Source: Flavobacteriales bacterium
GTDB taxonomy: Bacteria; Bacteroidota; Bacteroidia; Flavobacteriales_F; PHOS-HE28
Direction: 5' to 3'
Assembly: GCA_016705545.1 (NCBI GenBank)
Contig: JADIYA010000020.1
Span: 1-64,000 of the forward strand
Length of the DNA: 64,000 bases
Made by a program: the position numbers and the translations under genes. The notes below the pieces were generated by a model. That model saw only the letters and a list, made by a program, of their open reading frames with translations, made no database searches and was not told the origin of the DNA. The first letter of the stretch is position 1. Each line of letters starts with the position of its first letter. Of this stretch, positions 1 through 8,276 are shown one piece after another.

Positions 1-590
1 TTGGCCACCTCATCCTGGGTTCCATGCCCATGTTTGTTTGCCTCGGCCATGGCCTTACACAAACATCTGCGCAACAACCCCTTCTTCCACTTCTGCGCTG
101 CCGCCACCGCCTGCGCCACGCCCGCCACTCGCATCCATGTTATCAGGCGCCCCGCCCGCGGAACTTGGGGTTCTTGAAGGCGTCGTCGACCTTGTCAATG
201 GGTGCGCACCACGCTCCACACGGGCTGCTCGGGGTGGGGGCTGCAGGGCAGGTAGAAGCGCACGAGCTTTGTCGGCCTTCACCAGCCGGAAGGCTTTCTC
301 GCGAGCCCACCTTCGGCAGCGATGCGGTCCAGCTCATCGTCGAACACATCGCACAGCCGCTTGCGAAGATGAGCGGCATGATATAGTCCTTGTACTTGGG
401 GCGTCTTGGCACCGCGGATGGAGCAAGCGGCATCCTGATCCAGGTTTCGAGGGATTTGTTGGGTTCGGGTTTGGGGTCTTTGGCTTCGGCTTTTGGCCCA
501 GTGGCCTCTAGGCTTTTGGCTCCGGCATATCGGCCGTGCTTGGTGCCATGGGTTTCGCGGCCCACTTCAAAGGACCACCTCTCTTCCACG
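1..590 (-). pseudogene. Decayed N-terminal part of a type I restriction methylase subunit (HsdM-like)
   Basis: No single frame is open, but consecutive frames on the minus strand give HsdM N-terminal signatures in the right order: NKSLETWI, then AACSIRGAK in a second frame, KYKDYIMPLIF back in the first, RLCDVFDDELDRIAAE again in the second, then VRFYLP and PEQPVWSVVRT. In HsdM this helical N-terminal domain precedes the N6-adenine methylase domain and helps form the M2S complex. At least four frame changes occur within about 400 bp, and no methylase motif (NPPF) is seen before the window edge. Frame decay this dense suggests a dead gene, although poor consensus near a contig end is possible. 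The family call is fairly firm from the order of motifs; the extent toward position 1 is uncertain. Confidence 0.6.
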
Positions 591-1018
591 GCCTACTAAC
601 GCGATGCCCTTTTGGCCAAAAGCTGCCCGCGCGCTTCCACATATTCGGCCTCGTGCATTGGAGGAACTTCCTTTCCTTCCATATCACCAAGGGAGCCCCT
701 TGCTTTTCAGCATGAGCTTGATGCTTGTAACTGGTCATTTGCTGTGGAGATCTTCGCTTATCGGGGATCAAATTACCGATTCCATCGGTTCGCTCATTCA
801 AGCACCACCAGAACTTTGCCCAGTCCCGGCTGGCGTGGCAGCGCTATGCCAGCAAAGGTCTGTAAGCCAGTGGGTGCGGCGGTGAACGAGAGCTGGGCGG
901 AGCCACGGCCACGGAAATGTCGCGCACGGATTGTCCGATCACTTGTTCACGTTGCTCTAAGTCACCCTGCTCCGCCTCGAACAGCGATTCCAAGCGTGAA
1001 GCGATCCAAGGCGCTCCT

Positions 1019-1821
1019 TCATAACACGCATGACTTCGACAACTGCCTGCCGCTATCCGTGCCATGCATCAAACCGGACCGTTTTCGACCGAACTCGAAC
1101 AGGATTCCGCCGGTGAAGGATAGCGATGTTGCCGATTCGGAATTATCCGCTTCCAATGCGGTGTTGTTGGCGGCGGTGTACTCGAAGGTCCTGACCCCCG
1201 CACTGATCGCGGGCTGGAAGAAAACCGGTTTGCTGTTGCTCAGCCTAACGCGCCAACCAAAGCTCGCAGCTAGGCTGAAACCTCCGTCCATGATCGGTGC
1301 CAGGTCACCCTGTTCGAAACGGTGTATCCATGGGGAGCGTGATAATCCTGAAAACCGGCTCCTGCTTATACCGCACAAACTCATCGGTCATCGTAGCGAA
1401 ATCGGTTTCCGCCATCCAGTACTCCCGGTAATTATAGTCGCACCTATCCACCGGTCGTGCCCATCGGGCTCGCACGTCCTTGCATTCCTCGCACAGGTGA
1501 GCGTGTTTGCCACCCTGGTCCCTCAGCACTTTCGCATCGGCATCCCTTACCGGTTCGATGCAAAGGGACCAGGTACCCGCACCTTCACATACTTGGTTCC
1601 TCCGACCGTAGTGGTCGTACCGCCCACACGCCGGATGTACACCGAACGACCATTTGCAAATACTTGCTCATGTCCGGTTGCCCTGAAATGTCCCGGGAGA
1701 GGACGACGTCATTCGGGCCAACTGGATCCGGTAGCCCACCTTGTCGTTCACCTGGCCGTTTGAATGCATGCAATCCAATCACTAGAACCAGGGTAAGAAT
1801 CAATTTGAAAGCTGCCGCCAT
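1019..1821 (-). pseudogene. Frameshifted secreted or outer-membrane protein, unknown family
   Basis: The first frame starts at 1821 with a signal-peptide-like N-terminus (MAAAFKLILTLVLVIGLHAF) and runs on to roughly 1590. A second frame then carries a plausible middle part (1560 to 1310, including LCEECKDVRARW and REYWMAETDFATMTDEF). A third frame (about 1310 to 1019) ends with alternating polar and hydrophobic residues and the segment TSLSFTGGILFEF, which resembles the last strands of an outer-membrane barrel. Two shifts are therefore needed to read one protein of about 265 aa. I do not recognise the family. It neighbours the decayed HsdM, so this end of the window is either degenerate or poorly assembled. 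Confidence 0.4.
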
Positions 1822-2123
1822 CAGGCCGGATTAGAGGTTAGAACGATTCCGTCACAGCAGCAAACTTCTTCGAGCCTAGCGCAACTCGACTCATCTGCGG
1901 GGGTTTCTTACACGGGTCGGGGGGGCTTTTTACACGGGTCCTCCTCGGAATCACAACCGCTCCATCGCGTGCGCAAACCCTTGCCGGGTGCGGGATCCAT
2001 GGCCCTGAGGGCTGGAAACGCATGGGCAGGCTACCGTTGGGCTTGGCCGCAAGCACCGGTATTCACCACATCCATTCTCACGCTTCTGCTCCGTGAATTC
2101 GCGGTATCGAAATCAGCTCACGA
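1822..2123. other. Gene-free spacer with a short repeated motif
   Basis: No convincing coding frame is seen. On the minus strand the motif GACCCGTGTAARAARCCCC occurs twice in tandem (about 1903-1940), separated by a G run on the plus strand. A third, close copy lies on the plus strand at about 6558-6578, after another response regulator. Nothing else is recognised here. Confidence 0.4.
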
Positions 2124-2810
2124 ATGCCTGGACCCGATGCCTTGCACGTGGCCCTTGCCGACGACCACGACCTGATGCGCGCGGGCATCGCCGACCTCTT
2201 GCACCGCAGTGAGCGTTACCGTGTAACGGTGCATGCACGCAATGGTCAGGAATTGGTGCAGGCCCTGGAAGCGGGCGCACAGGTGTCCATCGCCATTGTT
2301 GATCTGAGCATGCCGGTGATGGATGGGTATGCCGTGCTCGATTGGCTGAAGCAGCATCGGCCCCTGGTGCGCGTGCTGATCTATAGCCAGTTCGCCGATG
2401 ACGCTGCCGTGATCCGCAGCTACCGGGGCGGGGCGCATGGCTTCTTGTGCAAGGAAGAGGCGGCGGAGCAACTGGTGGTGGCCATGGACACCCTGGCTGC
2501 TGGTGCCGTGTACCACACCGACTACAGCCAGCGCGTGCTGCTCGAGAACCCCGACGGCCTGACGGTGGAGGAACGGCGCCGCGCTCGTTTGCTGGCGCAG
2601 ATACCGCAAAGCCATTGGGGCGTGCTGGAGGCCATTTGCCGCGGCGACGACCTCACTTACGCGGCCATGGCGCGCGAGCTGAAGCTGAACCGCCGCACCG
2701 TGGAGCGCTATGCGAGCGAGCTCTGCGACATATTCGGCGTGAGGACCAAGACGGCCTTGGCCGTTAGCGCCATTCAGCTCGGCTTGGCGAAGCCGCCCAA
2801 GGGCAGTTGA
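2124..2810 (+). CDS. NarL/LuxR-type two-component response regulator
   Basis: A 228-aa protein of normal length for the NarL/FixJ group. The receiver domain (about residues 7-125) has the acidic pair at ALADDHD, the phospho-acceptor aspartate in IVDLSMP, and the conserved lysine in FLCKEE. The C-terminal part (about 155-222) has a helix-turn-helix in which ELKLNRRTVERYASELCDIF is the recognition region. It is predicted to be a cytoplasmic DNA-binding regulator phosphorylated by a histidine kinase. It is closely related to the regulator at 5864-6523 (same domain order and similar GGAHGFLCKE/RAGACGFLRKD segment). No kinase is adjacent; the small kinase at 8269 is a possible partner, by inference only. 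Confidence 0.9.
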   Translation: MPGPDALHVALADDHDLMRAGIADLLHRSERYRVTVHARNGQELVQALEAGAQVSIAIVDLSMPVMDGYAVLDWLKQHRPLVRVLIYSQFADDAAVIRSYRGGAHGFLCKEEAAEQLVVAMDTLAAGAVYHTDYSQRVLLENPDGLTVEERRRARLLAQIPQSHWGVLEAICRGDDLTYAAMARELKLNRRTVERYASELCDIFGVRTKTALAVSAIQLGLAKPPKGS

Positions 2811-2892
2811 CCGGGCGCGGTGCGGCCAATGGCGTGCGGTGGCCGACCAATAAGGTGTCATGCGGCCAGGCATGCGATTCGCGCAGTTGCGC

Positions 2893-3396
2893 GCGTGAGA
2901 CACACACCTGTGTGCGCAAGGCATGCAGCTGCGTGCGTGAGGCGTACAGCTGCGCGCGTGAGACACGCACCTGCGTGCGTAAGGCATGCAGCTGCGCGCG
3001 TGAGGCGTACAGCTGCGCGCGTGAGACACGCACCTGCGTGCGTAAGGCATGCAGCTGCGTGCGTGAGGCGTACAGCTGCGCGCGTGAGACACACACCTGC
3101 GTGCGTAAGGCATGCAGCTGCGTGCGTGAGGCGTACAGCTGCGCGCGTGAGACACACACCTGCGTGCGTAAGGCATGCAGCTGTGCGCGTGAGACACGCA
3201 CCTGCGTGCGCAAGGCATGCAGCTGCGTGCGTGAGGCGTAAAGCTGCGCGCGTGAGACACACACCTGCGTGCGTAAGGCATGCACCTGCGTGCATGAGGC
3301 GTACAGCTGCGCGCGTGAGACACACACCTGCGTGCGCAAAGCATGCAGCTGCGCGTGTAAGTCATGCAGCTGCGCGCGAGAGGCGTACAGCTGCGC
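2893..3396. repeat. 21-bp minisatellite, about 24 units in a 63-bp higher-order pattern
   Basis: About 24 consecutive 21-bp units, all variants of GCGTRAGRCRYRCASCTGCGY. They mostly cycle through three subtypes (containing GAGACACRCACC, AAGGCATGCAGC and GAGGCGTACAGC), giving a 63-bp higher-order period; one block around 3180-3200 skips a subtype, and the last units are degenerate. Because 21 is a multiple of three and the units lack in-frame stops, several frames on both strands stay open. They would encode heptad-like peptides rich in Cys, Arg, His or Thr, but no frame has a convincing start or any known domain. It is best treated as non-coding tandem repeat after the regulator gene until expression is shown. 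Confidence 0.85.
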
Positions 3397-3561
3397 GCGC
3401 AATCCAGCATGCAGCATTGACGCGGCCTTCAGCTGTACGTGCGTAGAACTACTCCCCTATGCATGCGTAATTCTCCAGGGCCGGGAACGTCACCTTGCCG
3501 GGTGGTTCACGAAAAAGGGGCTGTGTCCGGAATTCCCCGGCACATTCAAACCAAAAAGACC

Positions 3562-4191
3562 ATGAAAAAAAATCTGGTCATCATCCTGGGCCTCCGTGGC
3601 CTCACCCCCGCAGCCTTGGTGGAAAAAGGCCGCAACCACATCGAGGATTGCACGGGCAACGCGGACGTGACGCTGCCGGCCAACTTCCTCACCGATTTCG
3701 CCGCGGCCTGCGACGCCTTGGAATCGGCTAACATGGCAGTATCGCAGAATGGTGGGAAGACTGACACCCTATTGCGCAACAAGCGGCGCGATGAGGTGGA
3801 GGACTTCGTGCGCCAGCTGGCCGGCTACGTAGAGGCGCAGTGCACCGACGACGAGGAGAAGATCTCGAGCACGGGCTTCGAGGTGCGCAAGGCGCCGGCC
3901 CCGGTGGGTGTGCCCACCGCGCCTCAGAATCTGCGCGCCCGTCGCGGAGTGCTGGGCGGCGAAGTGAATGTGCGCTGGGACAGCGTGAAGGGCCGCTTGA
4001 TGTACGCGCTGTACATCAACTCGGGCGACCCGAACGTGGAGGAAGGCTGGACCCTGCTCTTGCAGACCAGCAAGAACTACTACGTGGCCGAAGGCCTCAC
4101 CTCCGACCATGTGTACTACTTCCGCGTGCAGGCCATCGGCGTCGCCGGCGCCGGTCCGGTCAGCGATAGCGCGGCGAGCAAGGCCGCCTGA
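3562..4191 (+). CDS. Fibronectin type III domain protein
   Basis: A 209-aa protein; the ATG at 3562 is chosen because the longer frame upstream runs into minisatellite-flanking sequence with no homology-like features. Residues 1 to about 115 form a helical, charged domain that I do not recognise. From about 120 a linker (APAPVGVPTAPQNLRAR) leads to one Fn3-like beta-sandwich with the typical VNVRWDSVKG, ALYIN and GLTSDHVYYFRVQAIG strands. No clear signal peptide or lipobox is present, so it may be cytoplasmic or exported by another route. No operon partner is evident; the gene is flanked by the repeat array and a small unknown gene. Confidence 0.75.
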   Translation: MKKNLVIILGLRGLTPAALVEKGRNHIEDCTGNADVTLPANFLTDFAAACDALESANMAVSQNGGKTDTLLRNKRRDEVEDFVRQLAGYVEAQCTDDEEKISSTGFEVRKAPAPVGVPTAPQNLRARRGVLGGEVNVRWDSVKGRLMYALYINSGDPNVEEGWTLLLQTSKNYYVAEGLTSDHVYYFRVQAIGVAGAGPVSDSAASKAA

Positions 4192-4291
4192 GCCGCACCG
4201 CTCGTCGAGGTCCTTCTTCACGCAAAGCTCCCGCCCCGGGTCGGCCGCACAGGCAGGCTCCGGGGTTGGGGGCGTGAAAGAACACCGCACC

Positions 4292-4735
4292 ATGAACACA
4301 AGCACAACACCTGGAGAGCGCAGCGCCTTGGCCTTCGAGCGCGAATACCTCGCTTGGTACACCCGCGTGAACGATGAGGTCGGCACGGCCTTCGACCCCA
4401 GCGCATTGGTGGCCCTGGCGCGCGCACAATACCCGCACCTGCCGCAAGTGGCCGATGCCTTCGGCCGCCTCACCGCCATCTGGCACCACACAGCGCTGTA
4501 CAGCCACTTCCTATCGTACCGCACACGCACCGCGCACTGGCGCTTCTTGTGCAGCTTCCCCTTGCAGCATCCGCTGCTGGGCAGGCTGCAAGTGGACCTG
4601 GTGCACGATCCGCAACATGCCGGCAGGCCAGCCATCGGCGGCGTGGAATACCTGGATCGCGTGCTGGGCCGACTGCCGCACGACGATGGACGGACCACCT
4701 TGGTGCACTTGTGCCGTAAGCACGCACGCGCATGA
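4292..4735 (+). CDS. Hypothetical protein, 147 aa
   Basis: The ATG at 4292 follows a roughly 100-base spacer after the Fn3 gene. The protein is mostly helical in appearance, rich in His, Leu and Arg, with aromatic-rich segments (REYLAWYTR, AIWHHTALYSHFLSYR, AHWRFLCSF). There is no signal peptide or membrane segment. It overlaps the next gene by four bases (ATGA), so the two are almost certainly co-translated; a role connected with the acetyltransferase is plausible, but no family is recognised. Confidence 0.65.
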   Translation: MNTSTTPGERSALAFEREYLAWYTRVNDEVGTAFDPSALVALARAQYPHLPQVADAFGRLTAIWHHTALYSHFLSYRTRTAHWRFLCSFPLQHPLLGRLQVDLVHDPQHAGRPAIGGVEYLDRVLGRLPHDDGRTTLVHLCRKHARA

Positions 4736-5508
4736 TCCGCACCAGCACGCTCACGCACAACGCGGAATCCGTATTCCGTCAATGGCAGCATGCGCCGCTC
4801 GTGCTTCCGCGCTTGCGCTGGCTGGCGGGCACGCCTTACGCCCGGCTATGGCACGCGCACGAGGGCGATCGTTCCCTGGGCATCGCGGCCGCCTTGCTCT
4901 TCGATGCGCACGCGCGCATCATCCTGTTGAGCAACCGCAGCACCGCCTGCGATGCACGCGCAGAAATGGTCGCGCAGCTGCTGCATGACCTGCATGCCGC
5001 TGGCACCAGCCGCATCACGGTGATCGCACCCGACGCGGACGCTCCGCTCTGGCAGGCGCATGCATTCCTTCCGCACGAGCCCGTGTTGCGCTGCGCAGGC
5101 GGCCGTTTCCTGCAGGCCACGCATGCCGAAGTCGTTCCCCTGCAACCGCGCCACCGCTTCGGCATGCTCCACCTGGACCGCCGTGCCACAGGCATGGACC
5201 GGCACGCGCTGCTTACCGAACACGAATTCCTGGGACAGGTGTACGAGGAGCGCGGCGTGGTGCGCGGCTTCGCCCTGCCGCTGCTGGGCGATGGCCTCAT
5301 CGTGGCCGATGCGCCGCATGCCGGATTGGAGCTGCAACGCTGGCTCTTCCCCACACAGCGCCACCTGTTGCTGCCCGATGGCAGCCCGGCGTTGGTGCAC
5401 TTGCGCGAGCGCGGCTACGCCTGCACGCCCGTGGGCACGCGCCTGGTGCTGGGCCAGTCCCCCGCGCAGCCTGCACTGCTCTATGCCGAGCCCTTCGGCG
5501 CGGTGTGA
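4732..5508 (+). CDS. GNAT-family N-acetyltransferase with YitH-like C-terminal domain
   Basis: A 258-aa protein. The N-terminal half contains GNAT-like strands and helices (GIAAALLFDAHARIILLSNRS, then LLHDLHAAGTSRITVIAP, resembling the helix and strand after the acetyl-CoA loop). The second half carries LDRRATGMDRHALL, VYEERGVVRGFALP and a final HLRERGYACTPVGTRLVLG, a pattern I associate with the YitH/HolE-type C-terminal GNAT domain. The substrate is unknown. It starts inside the stop of the preceding small gene. The classic acetyl-CoA R/Q-x-x-G-x-G/A loop is not obvious, so the call rests mainly on the C-terminal pattern. Confidence 0.6.
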   Translation: MIRTSTLTHNAESVFRQWQHAPLVLPRLRWLAGTPYARLWHAHEGDRSLGIAAALLFDAHARIILLSNRSTACDARAEMVAQLLHDLHAAGTSRITVIAPDADAPLWQAHAFLPHEPVLRCAGGRFLQATHAEVVPLQPRHRFGMLHLDRRATGMDRHALLTEHEFLGQVYEERGVVRGFALPLLGDGLIVADAPHAGLELQRWLFPTQRHLLLPDGSPALVHLRERGYACTPVGTRLVLGQSPAQPALLYAEPFGAV

Positions 5509-5863
5509 ACATCCTAATAATAGGCAGTGTCTCAGTCAGGGTTGTTCTGCTCGCACACGCTATCCGACCCGCACAACATCTTTCGACAAGGCGCTTCGCG
5601 ACCAGGAAGTGAGTGCGGGGGTGTCCACGATCCGCGCGGCGCGGCCGTAGCCGATAGTGCGGTAGGCCGCGTGGCGAAGGCCAGCGCTTGGATCGTGGTC
5701 GCTTCCCGAGCCGCAGGCGAAGGGATGGCCCCACCTTTTGGCGAAGCAAAAGGTGGGAAACGCATTGGACTGAAGGAAACAGCGCTTCTTCTCAGATCAG
5801 TCGGGGCAACCTGCTAAACATCCCATTCAATCATACCTGCTATACTTGGTCGGTTGCTCTCCC
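5509..5863. other. Gene-free spacer containing a perfect hairpin
   Basis: About 350 bases without a convincing gene. It contains the hairpin annotated at 5730-5757 and several GC-rich short inverted segments (around 5630-5680). The promoter of the downstream response regulator must lie in the AT-richer stretch at about 5815-5855. Confidence 0.5.
5730..5757. terminator. Perfect 11-bp inverted repeat (terminator-like or dispersed palindrome)
   Basis: CCCACCTTTTG and CAAAAGGTGGG form an 11-bp perfect stem around a GCGAAG loop. It lies about 220 bases after the acetyltransferase stop and before the next promoter region. There is no T run typical of an intrinsic terminator, so it may instead be a dispersed palindromic repeat. 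Confidence 0.5.
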
Positions 5864-6523
5864 ATGGAAACGCCCGCTATCCCCATCGCGCTTGTCGATG
5901 ACCACACGCTCTTCCGCAGCATGATGGCGGAGATGCTCGAAGGCATTCCCCAATACCGAGTGGTGCTGGAGGCCAGCCACGGCGTGGAATACATGCGCGC
6001 CATTAAGAATGGCACCGAGATCTCGGTAGCGGTGGTGGACCTGCACATGCCGCTGATGGACGGCTACGAGACCATCGCCTGGATACGCGCCAACACCCCC
6101 GGCACGCGCGCCCTGGCCCTCACCTTCGAGGGCAGCGAGGAGGCCCAGGAAAGGGCCTTGCGCGCCGGTGCCTGCGGTTTCCTGCGCAAGGACATCAGCA
6201 AGAGCGTCTTCCTCGATGCGCTGAACCAGGTGGCCGTGCTGGGCCATTACCACCACCCATCGGACGTGAGGCAGGCACAGGCCCTGCGCAAGGAGCACGA
6301 GCAGCGCCGCAGCGTTGCGCTGAGCAGCCTCACGGACCGCGAGCTGGCCTTCATCAGGCTGGTGTGCAACGAGCACGAGCTCACCAACGACCAGGTGGCC
6401 GAGCGCATGGGTGTTCACCGCCGCACCGTTGACGGTTACCGCGAAACCGTGTACCGCAAGTGCGATGTGAAGACCAAGGCCGGGCTGGTGGTCTTCGCCT
6501 TCAAGTGGGGCATACTGCCGTAG
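5864..6523 (+). CDS. NarL/LuxR-type two-component response regulator
   Basis: A 219-aa protein from the ATG at 5864 (METPAIPIALVDDHTLFR); the upstream TTG extension adds nothing recognisable. The receiver domain has the acidic pair in LVDDHT, the phospho-acceptor aspartate in VVDLHMP, and the conserved lysine in FLRKD. The C-terminal HTH (about 150-215) reads LTDRELAFIRLVCNEHELTN with MGVHRRTVDGYRETVYRK as recognition helix region. It is paralogous to the regulator at 2124-2810. It is probably a cytoplasmic transcription factor; the cognate kinase is not adjacent. A strong hairpin right after the stop suggests a monocistronic transcript. Confidence 0.9.
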   Translation: METPAIPIALVDDHTLFRSMMAEMLEGIPQYRVVLEASHGVEYMRAIKNGTEISVAVVDLHMPLMDGYETIAWIRANTPGTRALALTFEGSEEAQERALRAGACGFLRKDISKSVFLDALNQVAVLGHYHHPSDVRQAQALRKEHEQRRSVALSSLTDRELAFIRLVCNEHELTNDQVAERMGVHRRTVDGYRETVYRKCDVKTKAGLVVFAFKWGILP

Positions 6524-6553
6524 AGCCTGTTTGGAATCTCTTCAAACAGGCTC
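6523..6553 (+). terminator. Terminator-like hairpin after the response regulator
   Basis: GAGCCTGTTTG and CAAACAGGCTC pair perfectly over 11 bp around a 9-base loop, beginning at the last base of the stop codon of the upstream regulator. The position and perfect stem favour transcription termination or mRNA 3' end protection; only a short T-containing stretch follows. Confidence 0.7.
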
Positions 6554-6650
6554 TTAAGCGACCCGTGTGAAAAGCCCCCTTGCACCCGTGCAAGCACCGG
6601 TGCCAAGCATGGTCCGCATCGCCTTCATTTGAACGCTCATACCGAACCCG

Positions 6651-7595
6651 ATGCTCAACACCCGTACCCGCCATCGCTTGCTGCTCACCGCCCTGCCCTT
6701 CACCTTGCTGGCCTGTGGACCTTCCGCCCCGGAGCAGCAGGCACCGGCCACCAACGGAATCGAGGTCCTCGATGCCGCCCTGAAAGCGGCCCTGCCCGAT
6801 GTGTTCGGCACGGAGCACCTCTACGTGCCCAAGGGCGAATTGGCCTGTGCCGAAGCGGACTTCACGGACCATATCCACCAGGGCGATTCGACCAGCCATG
6901 CGCCCATCCCGCTGCCCTCGGGCGGCATCCAGGTGAAGTGCTCCGCCCTGCTGAGCGCACTGGATGCGGTGGAGCCCTGTGAGCCCAGCGGCCCCATCGT
7001 GCGCGGCGTGGTGGTGCACTATGGACTGAACAGCAACGCGTTTGATGTGCGGCTGCAACTGCTCTGCCTGAAGTACAACGACACCACCGAGGAATACGAG
7101 TACGCTGAATCGGACGATTGCTACCGGATCAAGGCCGACGGCTCGTTGCAGCTCGAGACGGGCGGGCTCGTGGCGTGGCGTGCAGCGGGTGGAGGCTGGG
7201 CCAACTACGCGGCCAGGGTGATGATCAAGTCCGACTACAATTCAGCTTGGGTCAGGCTCCACGCGGAATCGGAGCCCAACTCGGCGATCCACGGCGAGGA
7301 TGTGGTGCGCGGCCTCATCGCACAGAACGGCTTGAGCGAAGGCGAACTTTCGCTGGTGCCCATTGCCACGCCGCAATACCGCGCCCTGCTCCCCGACAGC
7401 ACGTATGAAGAGCGCGGCTTCCATCAGGGCCTGGCCTGGGTGCCGGTGGGCGTGGACCTGGACGATTCCACTTACACGAACGAGCCGTTCCGGGCGAAGG
7501 CGCTGGATGTGGGATCGCCCTGCCCGCACCTCTGCCCGAATACGCCGTTCCAATTCTGGACTGCGGCCACCAGCCCCCGGCACACGTGCAAATGA
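6651..7595 (+). CDS. Predicted lipoprotein of unknown function
   Basis: A 314-aa protein with an N-terminal signal (LLLTALPFTLLACGPS) whose LLAC fits a lipobox, so it is probably lipid-anchored in the cell envelope. The body is acidic with several Cys residues (for example ELACAEADF, GGIQVKCSAL, VEPCEP, SDDCYRI, SPCPHLCPN), possibly disulfide-bonded in the periplasm. No known domain is recognised. It stands between the regulator and the membrane protein/kinase pair, on the same strand, with 30 bases to the next start. Confidence 0.7.
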   Translation: MLNTRTRHRLLLTALPFTLLACGPSAPEQQAPATNGIEVLDAALKAALPDVFGTEHLYVPKGELACAEADFTDHIHQGDSTSHAPIPLPSGGIQVKCSALLSALDAVEPCEPSGPIVRGVVVHYGLNSNAFDVRLQLLCLKYNDTTEEYEYAESDDCYRIKADGSLQLETGGLVAWRAAGGGWANYAARVMIKSDYNSAWVRLHAESEPNSAIHGEDVVRGLIAQNGLSEGELSLVPIATPQYRALLPDSTYEERGFHQGLAWVPVGVDLDDSTYTNEPFRAKALDVGSPCPHLCPNTPFQFWTAATSPRHTCK

Positions 7596-7625
7596 GCCCG
7601 GAATAGCACCTGGTTCTGCACGCCG

Positions 7626-8276
7626 ATGCTCCTCTACCACCTCCGCGAGCTGCTCATGCTGGCAGCCATCGGAGCGGCCTTCGCCGCCTTCTTGCGCATC
7701 CAACGGCCAAGGCCCCGCCTCTTCCGGCTTGGCGGCGCCCTCATTGCGCTGGCCTTCCTCATTGAGTTGATCGGCTATGTCACCAAGATTCAGCAAGAGA
7801 TCAACGCACCGTTCTACAATGCCTTCATCGTGCTGGAGTTCCTGCTCGTGCTGGCCATGGCTCACGCTCAGCAACCCGATTGGAGCAAGGTGCTGCTGCT
7901 GGTCGCCGCAGTCGGTCTCGCCGGCTTCGTGGTGAACGCGCGATTCGTGGACTGGCAGCACGACATGCTGTTCGAAGCAATCGTCCTGTTCGCCTTCCTG
8001 CTGGCCATTGTGCTTGGCGCGCTGCTTTGGCGCATGGCCAACACCAGCACCATAGCCTTGCTCAGGCTGCCCGCCTTCTGGCTCTTCACCGGCATGCTCC
8101 TTTACTTCACCGCATTGCCGCCCGTGATAGGCCTTGCGCGCTACCTCCGCAAGCAGGACCTGGAGCTCGCGGGCACCCTTTGGACCATCATGCCCGTGCT
8201 TTGCACGGTTCGCTACCTTCTCGCCGCCTATGCCTGCTGGCTCCTGGGCGGCCAGCAGCGCGCGAAGCATGAGTGA
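7626..8276 (+). CDS. Multi-pass membrane protein, putative sensor partner of the adjacent kinase
   Basis: A 216-aa protein with about seven hydrophobic segments (roughly residues 5-22, 35-52, 62-78, 86-103, 112-137, 145-165 and 185-205), separated by short charged loops. No enzyme motif is seen. Its stop lies inside the start of the histidine kinase gene, so the two are translationally coupled. The inference is that it may provide the sensory or membrane-domain function for the kinase, which has only a single membrane helix. An integral membrane protein with no signalling role remains possible. Confidence 0.7.
   Translation: MLLYHLRELLMLAAIGAAFAAFLRIQRPRPRLFRLGGALIALAFLIELIGYVTKIQQEINAPFYNAFIVLEFLLVLAMAHAQQPDWSKVLLLVAAVGLAGFVVNARFVDWQHDMLFEAIVLFAFLLAIVLGALLWRMANTSTIALLRLPAFWLFTGMLLYFTALPPVIGLARYLRKQDLELAGTLWTIMPVLCTVRYLLAAYACWLLGGQQRAKHE

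Noticed and set aside
2893..3396. CRISPR array
   Set aside because: Units are contiguous 21-mers without unique spacers, and no cas genes are nearby.
2118..3410. 430-aa minus-strand frame through the minisatellite and regulator
   Set aside because: It runs through repeat units and the antisense of a clear response regulator; no start context, signal or domain.
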